From Selenomonadaceae bacterium (GTDB lineage Bacteria > Bacillota > Negativicutes > Selenomonadales > Selenomonadaceae): a DNA stretch of 53,200 bases. The stretch covers positions 1 through 53,200 of the forward strand of contig JAFXTD010000052.1 in NCBI GenBank assembly GCA_017535925.1, written 5' to 3'. How positions within the stretch are numbered: position 1 is the first letter of the stretch; every line of letters starts with the position of its first letter. The notes beneath the pieces are model-generated. The model was not told the origin of the DNA and ran no database searches. It saw only the letters and a list, made by a program, of their open reading frames with translations. The position numbers and the translations under genes were made by a program. Of this stretch, positions 35,914 through 46,956 are shown one piece after another.

Positions 35914-37971
35914 TCAGATATCAAAGTTTTCATTCTTGGCAATGCCGCGTTTATTTTTCTTGGCGGGTTGGAAATTTTTTTGCGCCGAAAATTTTTCGCG
36001 CCGCTCAATCGTAATGACGGGCACCAAAATTTCTTCCAAAGTTGCCCCGCCGTGAACTTCACTGCCCGTTGAACCTCTTTGAATGAATCGCGAATAATCC
36101 GCGAAAATTATTTTGCCGTCATATTCCAAAGCGGTCGAAAAAATTTTCTCGTCACTTGCCGGTGCCTCGGCGAATCTTCCGCTTTTGTAAACCTGCCGCC
36201 CTTCCGCCGGAAAAGCCGTGTCGAATTTTGTTTGACGAGCAAGCACCGCCAAACGACTTGTCCCGTGATCCGAGCAAAGAATTATTTTTTTGAACGTATC
36301 CGCCGCATGCAAAAATTTTTCCTTGAGAGTCGCGAGGAATTCCAGTTCGCCCAAAATATTTTCGGGATAATTTAAATTTGTGTGCTTGAGCGTGTCGAGG
36401 TCAAGTACGCAAAAAATGTTCTTGCCCTGCAAAAAATCTTTGTTGTTTTCGGTGACGGAAGGCAGGTTGCAACGACCGACCCGATATTTGACGGAAAAAG
36501 TTTCCGAGAGCGGCGCAAAGTCTTCCGCAAAAAAATTAAGGTACTCCGCGCCGAGACCGTCAACAAACAAAAAAGCTGTCGCGTCCGAAGATTCTTCGCC
36601 GACAATTTGATTGCGCGAGGGCAAAGCGTAAATGTTCTTGGCGGTGTTCTTCGCGATTTCCGTGACGCGCCGATTAAAATCCTCCGTGAGATGATTTGTC
36701 ACTTTCAGCCAACGATAGCGGCGAAAATATTCTGCTTGCGCCGCCGTAAAAATTTCGTTGCCCGCGTTCGAAAGATATTTCGCAAGCGCAGGGAAAGTCC
36801 GTTGTAAAATTTCTCGTGCCGCGTCCAATTCGTTGAATCTGAATTTTTGCAGCGTCTCAAAAATCAAAAGGCGTTCGGCGTGTGAGTTATCCGTCAAAAT
36901 TTTCAGCGCGAGTCGTTTATCCGACAGCCGAACCCTTTCAAGAAAACTTTCGGGCGGAAGAATTTTCATCAGCGACAAAATTTCTCGTCGTTCGTCAAAA
37001 AATTTTTCATCGGCGCAAGAAAAAATCAGCTCGTAAATCTGCGTGACAAATTCTTTCGGCGAAGAAGACTCTTTCGCGCAACGAGCCGCATATCCGAAAT
37101 TTTTAACCTTGCAACGAAGCCACAGCAACCACTGCTGAAATTTTTCACGCTCGCCAAAATTTTTAAATGAACTCGTGCCGAAGCCGTCAACCGACAACGC
37201 CTTGCAAAAAGCGCGTTCGAAATTCCCTGTCGTCGCAATCAGTTCGGCAAGACGTTGCCAATCTTCTTCGCGCCCGAAAATTTTTTTGAACTCGGCGGGC
37301 AAAGCGTAATGGTGGCGAAGCAAGTCAAAGGCATTGGCGATAACTTTCACGTCGTCGAAAAATTTTTTGTCCTGAAAGTGGACGGCGTTTTCCGTGTACA
37401 AAGTCAGTGCCGCGTTCGGAGCCTTCTCCCAACATTGCAAATAACTTTTAAAGTTGTCAACGTGTTCTCCAACTGTTTTGAAGTGCATGGATTTTTGAAT
37501 TATCGTCAGCGAATAATCGTCCGCCGTGTCCGTTGAAGACAGCAGGATACATTCATTTTGGCGCGGGTCAGTAATTTTCAACGACAAGAAAAAACTTTTC
37601 AATCGGTACATCAAAAAATAAATTCTGAACGAGTACGTTTCGCCTTTGTACAAGTTCAGAAAACGTTTTATTTCCGGCTCCGCTTGGTCGTGATTTACGC
37701 GCAGATACTCCGACAGCGGCAGGACACAAATATTTCGAGTTTCCTTTTGCAAGTCGTTGCGCAGTTTCCGCAGATTTGGAAAAGTATCATCGCCGTTGCA
37801 ATAATCCGAGAGAAAAATAAAATTCGTCGCCAACGTGCCCAAAAAATTTTTCATCTCGAACCAGTCCGACAAGGAATCAACGTTAATGAATCGCACGGGG
37901 CTGAAAGAATTTTTTCCCATGTCGCGTTGCAAAAAATTTTTTAACTCGTTGAGACTTTCAAGAGTAATCAT
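35914..37971 (-). CDS. pglZ: BREX phosphatase-fold protein PglZ (BREX-4 type)
   Basis: A 685-residue alkaline-phosphatase-superfamily protein that belongs to the core BREX complex. The catalytic-fold motifs cluster in the C-terminal third: LFVDGLGAEYL (from 468), LCSDHGTSRLAVLA (about 567) and EVHGGATLEEILVPVI (about 638). The N-terminal part is helical and has no recognised motif. ATG with GAGG upstream, 10 bases after the brxC stop, so it is co-transcribed with brxC and brxL. The frame is intact. Assignment to type 4 rests on the brxP-brxC-pglZ-brxL order and the absence of a PglX methylase. Confidence 0.88.
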   Translation of the reverse strand: MITLESLNELKNFLQRDMGKNSFSPVRFINVDSLSDWFEMKNFLGTLATNFIFLSDYCNGDDTFPNLRKLRNDLQKETRNICVLPLSEYLRVNHDQAEPEIKRFLNLYKGETYSFRIYFLMYRLKSFFLSLKITDPRQNECILLSSTDTADDYSLTIIQKSMHFKTVGEHVDNFKSYLQCWEKAPNAALTLYTENAVHFQDKKFFDDVKVIANAFDLLRHHYALPAEFKKIFGREEDWQRLAELIATTGNFERAFCKALSVDGFGTSSFKNFGEREKFQQWLLWLRCKVKNFGYAARCAKESSSPKEFVTQIYELIFSCADEKFFDERREILSLMKILPPESFLERVRLSDKRLALKILTDNSHAERLLIFETLQKFRFNELDAAREILQRTFPALAKYLSNAGNEIFTAAQAEYFRRYRWLKVTNHLTEDFNRRVTEIAKNTAKNIYALPSRNQIVGEESSDATAFLFVDGLGAEYLNFFAEDFAPLSETFSVKYRVGRCNLPSVTENNKDFLQGKNIFCVLDLDTLKHTNLNYPENILGELEFLATLKEKFLHAADTFKKIILCSDHGTSRLAVLARQTKFDTAFPAEGRQVYKSGRFAEAPASDEKIFSTALEYDGKIIFADYSRFIQRGSTGSEVHGGATLEEILVPVITIERREKFSAQKNFQPAKKNKRGIAKNENFDI

Positions 37972-37981
37972 CGCGCTTACC

Positions 37982-40900
37982 TCAAGAATTTTTCAAAACC
38001 CGAATTCCCAACAGCGTATCTTTGACGATAAGTTCCTCAAGATATTTTTGCGCCTCTTCGGCGGACAGCTCACGAATTTTTTCACGGACAGCAGACAAAA
38101 ATTTTTCCCGATAATTTTTTTCTGCAAAGGCTCTAATCTGCGGCTCACAATTCTTTTTCTTGTCAAACCAAGAGTAAACGTCGCCGCCAACACACCGGCG
38201 CAAAATCCCGCGTAAATCTTTTGCGGTGACGACGACGGAATAATCTTCGCCGCAAAAATAATTCACGAAAGCCCGATTGCAAAAATCTTTATCGGCAAGG
38301 CGCGAAAGTTTATTGCTGCGAATAAATTTTATCGCCTTGTCAAGAGCCGTTTCATTCGCCAACTGCGACTTTTTGTTAAGCGCGGGAAAATATAATTGAG
38401 CCTCTTCCAAACAATCTTGAAAGGCGCAGAGGATTGGAATTTCATTTTGATTCGACCAATCGGCGGGCGAGGTCGTGCCCGTGACTTCTTGCCACGCTGC
38501 AAAAAATTTGCCGGTCTTTTCGTCTTGGCGGAACTTTTGCAGGCGCGAATTCATCTGCAGAATAAAATCGTCGCGTGTCTTGAAAAAAATTCCTGCGGGC
38601 GCATCACTGAAAAGTTTTTCGACAAGCTTTGAGTCTGTCGCGCCGTCAACAGATTCGGTCAAAGCTTTGGTAAAAAATTCAAATTGATTCTCGAAAAAAT
38701 CCGTGAACATCTGCGCCGATTGATTGATTTGCTCCGCTGCCCGGGCGAAATTTTTTTCGGTGTTGTTGCGAAGGGCAGAAAACATTTGCAACAAGCTTTT
38801 CAAGTTCGGCTGAAATTCTTCGACAACGGCACGCGGAATTCTTATCTTGTTGAGCTTATCGCCGAGAGCACGATAAGCTTCAGACAATTTTTTTTGCGGC
38901 GAGGAAAGGATAGAATTAATTGCCTCAATCAAACGCAACTCGTCAAAAAGATTATCAATCTGTCGGTTCACGTCATCAATCTTCCAAAGATACGCCGCGT
39001 CCGCCGAAAGTTTTTCATTGAGCCGCGAAAGATATTCGCCTTTAAGAAGGTCAAGGCGTCCGACGATTTTTATCAGCTCCGGTTTATACTGCGCGATATA
39101 AATCGTCATGCCCGCCTTGAAATTTTCTTCGCGCACGATATTTTTCAGCTCTTCGATGACAACAAGATTTTTGTCGTAAATGGAAAAAATATCGTCTGCA
39201 ACTTTCGTCACGTCACGACCTGCTTGAGGATTTATAAATTCTTCAAGCAAATTCAAAAAGCGCAGATAGGTTTCCTTTTGCGGAGCGTCAAAATAATTTT
39301 CCTCGACGAAATATTTCAGCGACCACAGCGGATAATGACTTTGCGTGAGACGAACTTTTATATTTTTCGCCGCGTCGTCCACAGAGTTAATTTTTTCTTT
39401 GGGCAGATTGAAAATATCGGATGTTATCCAACAAAATTTTATATGTTCGGGCGTCTGCTTGACGATAAATTTATCTTGCGCGCCGGGCAATTCCTTAACC
39501 GTGTTCACGATTAAATTGCAGAGCCGCTCGCCCGTCAAAGTATGGGTGTTGTTGTTGACATCGCGAACGTAAAAATTTTTGTCGGCATAATCTTTCATCA
39601 AGAGTGCAAAAAGAAAAACGGAGCCCGGGCATTTGAGCAAACCGACGGGAGGTTTTTTCAGCGCGTCCCAAATATCGCTGAAAGCTGTTTCGTTTTGTTG
39701 TGCCAAGCCGTTTTCAATGACGGTATCGACGACGAGTTTCATTTTGGAAATTACGTGCGAAGGCGTTGCCAACCAATATTTATCGCCGCCACGTTCGACA
39801 AGCTCACGGAACTTATCGCCAATCAAATTGAGCCAAGCGGAACCTCCTTTGATTCGTTCGCCGCTTACGGCATACTTGGCAACGGTTTCTGTCAAGCCGC
39901 TCGGCGCAAAAAGTTTATCGTTGATTGAAATTTCCTCAAGCCCGCTGCCGAAAAATTTTTTGTTCAATTCTCTAAGTTGCCTGACGAAATTTCCTTCGCC
40001 CGAAATTTGCACCGACTCTTCGGCGGAACTCCATACGCGCACGGTTGTCACGGCAAGCTGACGAATCCATTCTTTGACGAGGTCTTCCGCAGATTTTTTC
40101 GCAAGCTTAACTTGTCCCGCCTGATTCGGAACGTCTTTAAAGTAAAGCTCGCGGGCTTTGTTCTGAACAAATTTATCATAGCGTTGTTTCGTAAAAGGCG
40201 TGCCGGAAAAATCCGCAATGATACAGCGTGCCGGAAATCTCTCACGTATCTTTTGAATTGTTTGATTGACTTTACCCTGTTCGTCTTCGTCGGCGGCGAA
40301 AATATAAAACGCCAAAATTTGATTGTCCTCAAGATGAAAATTTGTCAAGCTTGTCTGCAAAAATTTTGTCGGCGAAATAATCTGAACGTCAAGACGATAC
40401 TTGAGATAATCCGTCGGTTTGAATTTTTCCGCCACGTCGTAAGAGTTATCTTTGATAACCGCGTCGAAAGATTTTTCACGGCGCACTCGCTCAAGGATAT
40501 TTTTCATGCGGTCGGGGTCGATTTGCGTGGTCGCCATTATGTAATTGGTGTCGTTGCCCTCTTCAAACGCGCTGACAATTCCTCTGTCGGCAAAATAATT
40601 CAGCGTCGGGCGAACTTCATTTTCAAGCGGCGTTCCTGCAAAGCAAGCGCAAATATTTTTCCGGGTCGAGCGCAAAAGCGAAGTTGCTCCGCCGCGCCCG
40701 CCGAGATTTTTCTGTTGCAGGGCAAACAAAATCAGCGTTGCCTTTAAAATGCGTCGCTGATTGTCGTTTTTGCAAGAGGGCGCAAAATTATTGTAATAGC
40801 CCAGTGCCTCTTGAAAATTTTTGTCGAGGTTGGGATTGTCCTCTTGGAAAAAGTAATCCCAAAGAAAATCCGTCGTAAGATAATTATCGCCGCCGTATTC

Positions 40901-41809
40901 AAAACCGTGACTGTCGATAAAATTTTTAAAAGTGCCGTTGCCCGCCGCGCAGAGAAATTGAAACATCGTGCGCTGATTCGAGCTTATGACTTGCGCGATA
41001 AATTTCAGAAGATAAGCGGCGTAAGGGTGAATCGGCAAAAGTTTTTTCATGTCGTCGAGTTTGATTGATTCGTCGCTCTTGATTATAAAATTCGCGGCGT
41101 CGCGCTGAACACTTTCCCACAGCTCAAGAGAAATTTTTTCCCACTCACTTTTCAAATCCGGTTCAATCATTAAAGCTTGCGCCATAAGTTGAAAAGCCGT
41201 GCTCTCCGCCAATTCAATGTTGGCAATTTTAAAACGCGCCTCAATAATTTTTCGTTGAGTGGAGTCGGTGATAAGCTGGTTTGCGTCGCTGTGCGTGATT
41301 AGGAAAAAATAAAAGCTCAACTCGGCGGCGTTTTGCGCAATTTCCTGCAAGCCCGTTATGTTGTTGAGGTTGTTGCGAAAGTACTCGGTGAACTCGTCCC
41401 AAATAAAAAAGACGGCGTAGAGATTATTTTTCTCGCGCACGTCTCGAAGCCAATCAATAACATCTTGCACAGACATCGACCAGTTATAGGATTCTTTTTC
41501 TGCCACGTCGGCAATGTCTTCAAGCAAATCAAGACGCTCTTGCCCTTCAAGCGTCTCCAAATCCGAAATGACTTCTTCGGGCGAGGAATACGCCAAAAAT
41601 TTCCCGCGATACTTTTTGAAGGCGGCTTGGAAATTAAAAGTGGCGTCGGGGTCTTTGAGCGTTGCCAAAACTTTTTCAAGGATACTTGCCGCGCCCGTGT
41701 AAGTGTAGCCGTTTTCGCGCAGGGCACGCTTGACGGATTCGATTATCGTGTTGAAAAGTTTGTAAAAAAAAAGCCGACTCGGTCGACGTATTTCATTGCG
41801 GATAATCAA
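37982..41809 (-). CDS. brxC: BREX P-loop protein BrxC, N-terminally truncated
   Basis: A 1275-codon open frame. BrxC is normally a large ATPase with an N-terminal Walker A of the GFFGSGKSH type. Here the frame begins after that point. A Walker B-like VFFIWDEFTEYF (about 137) and the following FFLITHSD are present, but I find no Walker A in this frame or within 300 bases upstream on this strand. The remaining about 1100 residues look normal, ending just before pglZ. The 5' end abuts a small unrelated gene with only a TTGA overlap, with a run of nine T nearby, so a deletion of the first 100-150 codons is likely. ATPase function is probably lost. Confidence 0.75.
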   Translation of the reverse strand: MIIRNEIRRPSRLFFYKLFNTIIESVKRALRENGYTYTGAASILEKVLATLKDPDATFNFQAAFKKYRGKFLAYSSPEEVISDLETLEGQERLDLLEDIADVAEKESYNWSMSVQDVIDWLRDVREKNNLYAVFFIWDEFTEYFRNNLNNITGLQEIAQNAAELSFYFFLITHSDANQLITDSTQRKIIEARFKIANIELAESTAFQLMAQALMIEPDLKSEWEKISLELWESVQRDAANFIIKSDESIKLDDMKKLLPIHPYAAYLLKFIAQVISSNQRTMFQFLCAAGNGTFKNFIDSHGFEYGGDNYLTTDFLWDYFFQEDNPNLDKNFQEALGYYNNFAPSCKNDNQRRILKATLILFALQQKNLGGRGGATSLLRSTRKNICACFAGTPLENEVRPTLNYFADRGIVSAFEEGNDTNYIMATTQIDPDRMKNILERVRREKSFDAVIKDNSYDVAEKFKPTDYLKYRLDVQIISPTKFLQTSLTNFHLEDNQILAFYIFAADEDEQGKVNQTIQKIRERFPARCIIADFSGTPFTKQRYDKFVQNKARELYFKDVPNQAGQVKLAKKSAEDLVKEWIRQLAVTTVRVWSSAEESVQISGEGNFVRQLRELNKKFFGSGLEEISINDKLFAPSGLTETVAKYAVSGERIKGGSAWLNLIGDKFRELVERGGDKYWLATPSHVISKMKLVVDTVIENGLAQQNETAFSDIWDALKKPPVGLLKCPGSVFLFALLMKDYADKNFYVRDVNNNTHTLTGERLCNLIVNTVKELPGAQDKFIVKQTPEHIKFCWITSDIFNLPKEKINSVDDAAKNIKVRLTQSHYPLWSLKYFVEENYFDAPQKETYLRFLNLLEEFINPQAGRDVTKVADDIFSIYDKNLVVIEELKNIVREENFKAGMTIYIAQYKPELIKIVGRLDLLKGEYLSRLNEKLSADAAYLWKIDDVNRQIDNLFDELRLIEAINSILSSPQKKLSEAYRALGDKLNKIRIPRAVVEEFQPNLKSLLQMFSALRNNTEKNFARAAEQINQSAQMFTDFFENQFEFFTKALTESVDGATDSKLVEKLFSDAPAGIFFKTRDDFILQMNSRLQKFRQDEKTGKFFAAWQEVTGTTSPADWSNQNEIPILCAFQDCLEEAQLYFPALNKKSQLANETALDKAIKFIRSNKLSRLADKDFCNRAFVNYFCGEDYSVVVTAKDLRGILRRCVGGDVYSWFDKKKNCEPQIRAFAEKNYREKFLSAVREKIRELSAEEAQKYLEELIVKDTLLGIRVLKNS

Positions 41810-42123
41810 AAATATTTCTGCCCAAAATCATTTAAAATTTCGTTGAAACGTTCGCGTTCGTTGTGATAAATATCAATAACCGTTCGATGTAATTTGCTTA
41901 CGTTTGACAAGCCCTCTTTGCCGTCAGTTGCAACGTATTTGATATTTTCAAAAATACATTGCATACCGTTCAGGTTACGAAATTTTTCGTCGTGTGCAAT
42001 GCCTAAAACGTCAGCGCGTCCGGTTAGGTTTCGTGAAAGTCTTTTCAGCTCGAAATTTAAATCGGCTACTTATACGTCGACTATTGCGACAACTTCTTCG
42101 AGTGACCATTTGATTCTTTTCAA
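41806..42123 (-). pseudogene. Small gene of unknown function with an in-frame TAA
   Basis: A 105-codon reading frame starting at TTG 42123, with GGAGG seven bases upstream. Codon 18 is TAA (42070-42072), after which the frame stays open to a TGA at 41806. The translation after the stop looks protein-like (LSRNLTGRADVLGIAHDEKF and GLSNVSKLHRTVIDIYHNE) and has the feel of the small N-terminal domain found in restriction and defence proteins, but I cannot name the family. It lies between brxP and brxC and may be the remains of a BREX-associated gene. Confidence 0.5.
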
Positions 42124-42140
42124 GTAGTGTCCTCCGAAAA

Positions 42141-44227
42141 AATATTCGTCAAGCGCATTCACGCAAAATTTCTTCGTCAAGTCAAAGCTTCGCGCTCGTC
42201 GCTGTCGTCAAGTAAATCTGTCAGCGTGAAACTGTAAAGATTTTCGGAGTGCTCGGCGAATTGATAGAGGCTGTATAAAATCACAAGCGGTTCGGGGTTT
42301 TGCCAAGCCGTTCGAGTGAATAGGAGAATTGCGCACAGTAGCTTTTAACGCTTTCAAGGCGTTTTTCTTTGTCGTGTCCGAATGAGAACTTTTGAACATT
42401 TCCAATAAAAAATTATTGTCGTGAGGTTCGTTGAAGTCGCAATTTTTGACGAACAGCCTGATAAGGTTGGAATAGTAAGCAAGATTCACGAAGATTATCG
42501 GCACCAAGCGAAATAAATTTTTCGACGACTTCAAGCGACAAATTTTTTTTGTCGAGAAGACCACCATGTTTGCTCCAAATCTTGAAGACGGGAATCATAA
42601 CTGTTAACTGTTCCGAGCTTATCAAAATTTTGAGGATTATCAAAGAAAATTTTTAGCCATTCTTTTTTTAGACCGAAACCTCTGTAGTCTGTCAATTTCT
42701 TTGTGTGCAAGTTGTAATATCTGTAACAGTGCCGACAATTTTTAATCTGCACATCGCCGGCGGTTATCGTCAAAGCACCGTGCGGACATTCTATCATACA
42801 ATCGCGGCAATTTCTACAATACGCCGCTTTATTTAAAACATTTTTTAGTTGCGAGAGGAATTTAATCATACGCCTATCAAGTTCCGGCACGCGCAGGGAA
42901 ATAATTTCTTTGTCGGCTTGAGTATCGACGTTGAAATTTATTGACGTGTCCTCATACTGCAAAGAGAATTTACTTGCTCCAACTTCGACAAAATCGCCGA
43001 GCACCGGCAACCACTTGCGCCACGAATAATTTGCATTACTGATTATAAAAGTGTATTGGTAACCGTCGCGAAGAGTTTCAATTTTGTTTTCGCCAATTAA
43101 CAAAGTTTTTCCGCTTCCTCGCGCTTGCCAACCTCTGTCTGAAAAATAATTTATCCAATCGTCATCATCTGCAAAATTTTTATTTGCCAAAGAACGCACA
43201 GTTTCAATATAAGGAGCCGTCTCTTTACCGTAATGATGATTTACTGTGCAGTCATACCACGTTGAAGACATCGGGCAAAGTTTGCAACCGACACGCCGCA
43301 AACCGTTTCGATAAGATTGACTGAACGGCAAATTGTTCGCGAACAGATACAAAAAAATTTCGGCGGTAGTCCAATTGAGAATCGGATAAAAATTTATCTG
43401 CGCGGGGTGCTTGCGGCTCACGGAAATACCGTCGTAAGTGGCGCGTTTTGCACTCTCTTCCTTGCGCACGCCGACAAAAGCCATTGCCTGAAAATTTTTC
43501 ACATCGGCAACGGAACAATGACGGCGGTCGGCAATAATCTCCTTGACCTTAAAAAGTGAAGGACTTGCCTTATGGACAGAACAACACCGGCGAATTTTTC
43601 GGGCGGGCGGCTCCATGAACTTCCAAGAGTCCAAGGCGTCAAAAGGAGCGCGCGCCGTATGCCATTTCAAATCGGAAAAAATTTTCTTCGTCTCTTCAAC
43701 GGTTTTATAAGTGTCGCTAAGTTCCATCGTCGTATCGCCGAAAATAACTTCAAACGAATCATGAGGCAATGCCCGCTGAACCAAATCCAACATTACCATA
43801 GAATCTTTGCCGCCGCTGAACGCCAAATAAAAAAGGTCGACTTTGTTTTTATAAGCTTTGAACGTGTCATAAATCTCCTTGAGTGTTCGTTGAATCATGC
43901 CGTTCATCAAGTTTTCGTTTTTGGCAATCATGGCTTTAATATCAACGGGCGACAGAGATAAATTCGGCGTAACATTTTTCATCGCGGGCAAGTCAAACAA
44001 ATTGCCGCCCTGTGTTTCGGCAACGAGCTCACCGCGATAAAAATAGCGACGACCTTCAGCCCAACAAAGCGGCTCTTTTGATTTCGGAAACTGCCAGCCG
44101 AAATTTTTATCAAGTTCGAGAAAATTCAGTTCTTCAAAAAAACGGGACGAACATCTTTAGTTAATCCCTCAATTTTCGGCGCAAGATTATAGCCGCCGGT
44201 GTCTTTGTCCCATTCATAATCATACAT
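42141..44227 (-). pseudogene. brxP: BREX-4 PAPS-reductase-like protein BrxP, frameshifted
   Basis: The largest intact piece (about 44130-42600) has the PP-loop SGGKDSMVMLD, GDTTMELSDTY, the cysteine site GCKLCPMS and a 4Fe-4S segment CRNCRDCMIECPHGA with CRHC. The N-terminal piece (MYDYEWDKDTGGYNL, start 44227) is joined only by a one-base correction at the seven-A run near 44136-44142. C-terminal pieces in other frames (MIPVFKIWSKHGG; NLAYYSNLIRLFVKN; TRTAWQNPEPLVILYSLYQF) continue the same protein down to about 42177. At least four frame changes are needed, so the gene is probably dead unless these are assembly errors. BrxP replaces the PglX methylase in type 4 BREX. Confidence 0.8.
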
Positions 44228-44232
44228 AAAAA

Positions 44233-46869
44233 TCAACTGCTTTCGCCCAAAAGTTCAAACGCCCTGCCGCCTTCAAGAAATTTCGGGAGCTTTTTACTGC
44301 ACAAGCCTTTTTTCTTAAGCCAATTAAAAATTTCTTTCGCGGAACGGAAAGGCTCTTTATTATGCTCGGCAATCAAAATCTTTGTCAAGAAAGATTGGAA
44401 GTCGTCTTCTGCAAATTCTTCCGACAAAAAAATTGTTGATGAAAAATTCGCTGACGTTGACGGTATTTTTAAACTGTAAGGCGCATTATCGGCGAGCGAC
44501 ACCACGCTTTCCAACAAAAAACTGTTCCAAGACGTTTCAAGTTGGGGCAACCATTCATAATCCTCAAAAGTTTGAGCCGCTTGCCAACCGCCGTTTCGCT
44601 CAACAGCTGATTGAATACTTTCCACGACTGCAGAAATAATTTCGTCCGTAACGCCGATTGATTCGGGGCGCATCAAAGTGAATTCGTCAACGCGAACAAA
44701 TTCCGGACGCAGATTGTCAATCAGATAAGTCCTCGCAACGTAATTGATTCCGTTTTCCTCACAAATGCCGAGTAGGTCTTCGATTGAAATTTCTTCCATG
44801 CTCTCCAAGAGGCAGAGCAAAAATTTTTTGTTGTTAATGTCTTTGATGTCCGCCGTGGAAATGTACGGGCGCGAAAAATTAAATTCGTCACGAAACATAT
44901 ATTGCAGGACGCCAAAAAGTTTGTTGTGGTTTTGAATTTCGTTGCGTGTCATGAAGTCGCCGAAACGTTCAAAGAATAAATCGAACAAGACACGCGAATT
45001 TACAGGCGTCGAACAATTTTGGCGGAGAAAATTTTTTATCGGCTCAAAATCTTCCGCTTGCAAGTTCAAATGAGTAGCGTGAATCAGAATTCCGTCGCCG
45101 ATACGAATGATTTCGGGACAACGCTCGACCAAAAAAGCTATATTAAAATCTTTTAACGAAATAAAATTTTCTTTAATCTCTTGCGCCGAAACTTCGCCGC
45201 GTTCTGCAACGAAATTGTCAAACTCTTTCCCCATGTCAATTTCGTCAGATTTGGTCAGATAATCTTTGCGAAGCGTATAGGGCAGATTGTGAACTTTTAT
45301 CACGCCTTGCAGAAAATAATGATTGGTGATTTGCGTGCCGGCAAAAATATTTTTAAGAGCGTCGAAAATTTCCTTGTAGAAAATTGCCGTGCGGTCAGAG
45401 CTGTCGATAAAATTTTTCACGCGCTCAATAATTTCCGGCGGCACTTGCAAAAAGTCGGAGAGAATATATTTTCCTCTGTCACAAAGCACACCGATTCTTC
45501 CGATTACAGCGTCGACGTTGTGTTGAGTAGGCAAAGTTTCTTCAGCAAAAATTTCTTTAAGGTAGCGCATGAACCGCAGATAAAAAGTTTCGACGGCGAT
45601 TTTGTAACCGTTCGGGAATCGCTCTTTTAAAATGTAACCGTATTTGAAAGTCAAAGTCAAATTTCTACGATGGAAAATTTTTCCGTTGCGCTTGTAGATT
45701 TTCGAGAGTTTAATCTTTATCAAGTTTCACGAGCCAAAATTGTAATGGTCTCTTCAAAAAATTTTTCTTCCATAATCTCAGGAAGATTTTTAATCTACGC
45801 TATATCGTCAAAGGCAACTTCCTCAGCAAAGACAAAAGCATTGACTTGAGCGTCGAAATGAAAAGTGCCTTTTGACAAATTTGTTTTGGCGTCGAAGAAC
45901 CAATGCATTTGCCCATCGACGGTGTCCAAAAAATTTTTGGCGTCGTTCAAAGTGAGAAAGGTTTTTCCGTCAGTCAACGCGTGCAGGAAAAAAAAAATTT
46001 TCTTTGTGTCGGAATGATGATTCATGAAATCTGTCGAATCCTTTCACGTGTTACACAAAAATTATTCCCAATATCTTCAAGGGTATCTCCTTTGGCTCGG
46101 CGATACACAACATTAAATTTGCGTTTGTCCTTGAATAAGGGGACAAAAATTTTTTTCGCGCAAGCACTCACGTCGAAACGAAGCTTATCTGTATCGAATT
46201 CAATCGAATTTTCGGCAAGGTATTCAGGCAACTCGGCAAGCGGCAAAAAAATCGGCGTTTTCCAAATCGCAGGCAAGCAGGAAAGGTCGCACGCGCTTAT
46301 CTTTAAATTCTTCAGGCAAGTCGCGAAAGGCATTTTTTATCATCACGGAATCGGAGAATAATCAATCTGCGGAGCATGATTCAAAGCTGCATTGCGCAAA
46401 AACTCGTCAATATCTTACGTGGGGTAAGGAATTTTTTCAGCGTCGCGATAAGATTGTCAAAGGAACCTTGACCAAAATTTTTCAAGCCCGAAAGTTTAAG
46501 CTCGGCAAGTGTTCTGTAACCATTGAAACTTAAACAATTGTGAACGCGGACATTAAAATCAAGTTCGGAAATTAAAATATTTTCATAGGGCGCGAGGTCA
46601 GTGATTTTAAAATAATCTTGCAAAATCACTTCCGAATCATCAAAAATATTTTGCCGCGGAGAAATTTTTTCGCCGGACTTCTGTTCTTGAAAATTAAGTA
46701 TTTTTTTAATCCGCTCAACTTGTTCACGCGGCGCGAAATATTCGGCACGATAAGCAATGAAATCTTCTCTGTCTAATTGGTCAACAAATCTCTTGCCCGC
46801 TTCTGTACAGTACCTGAGGAAATCTTCGTATCCGAATAATTTTTCTTCGATAAGATTATTATTCTGCAA
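44233..46869 (-). pseudogene. RNA-polymerase alpha-CTD / sigma region 4 chimera, broken into fragments
   Basis: About 880 codons spread over at least four frames. The 5' piece (start TTG 46869 with AGGAGGG) has an alpha-CTD-like helix-hairpin-helix segment: ISELDFNVRVHNCL, TLAELKLSGLKNFGQGS. A later piece (46333-46022) has a sigma-70 region 4 helix-turn-helix, TLEDIGNNFCVTRERIRQI. The longest piece (45723-44233, 496 codons) is of unknown fold. Frame changes fall near 46440, 46345, 46240, 46025 and 45740, several at A/T runs. It ends six bases before brxP, so it headed the BREX operon and may have been its regulator. Function inferred from domains only. Confidence 0.7.
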
Positions 46870-46956
46870 AAATACCCTCCTAACTTTTGCGCTAAAAAAA
46901 ATTATTGTTGAAAACTGTAACACATCAAAAAGAAATGATAAAATAGGAAGTAGTTC

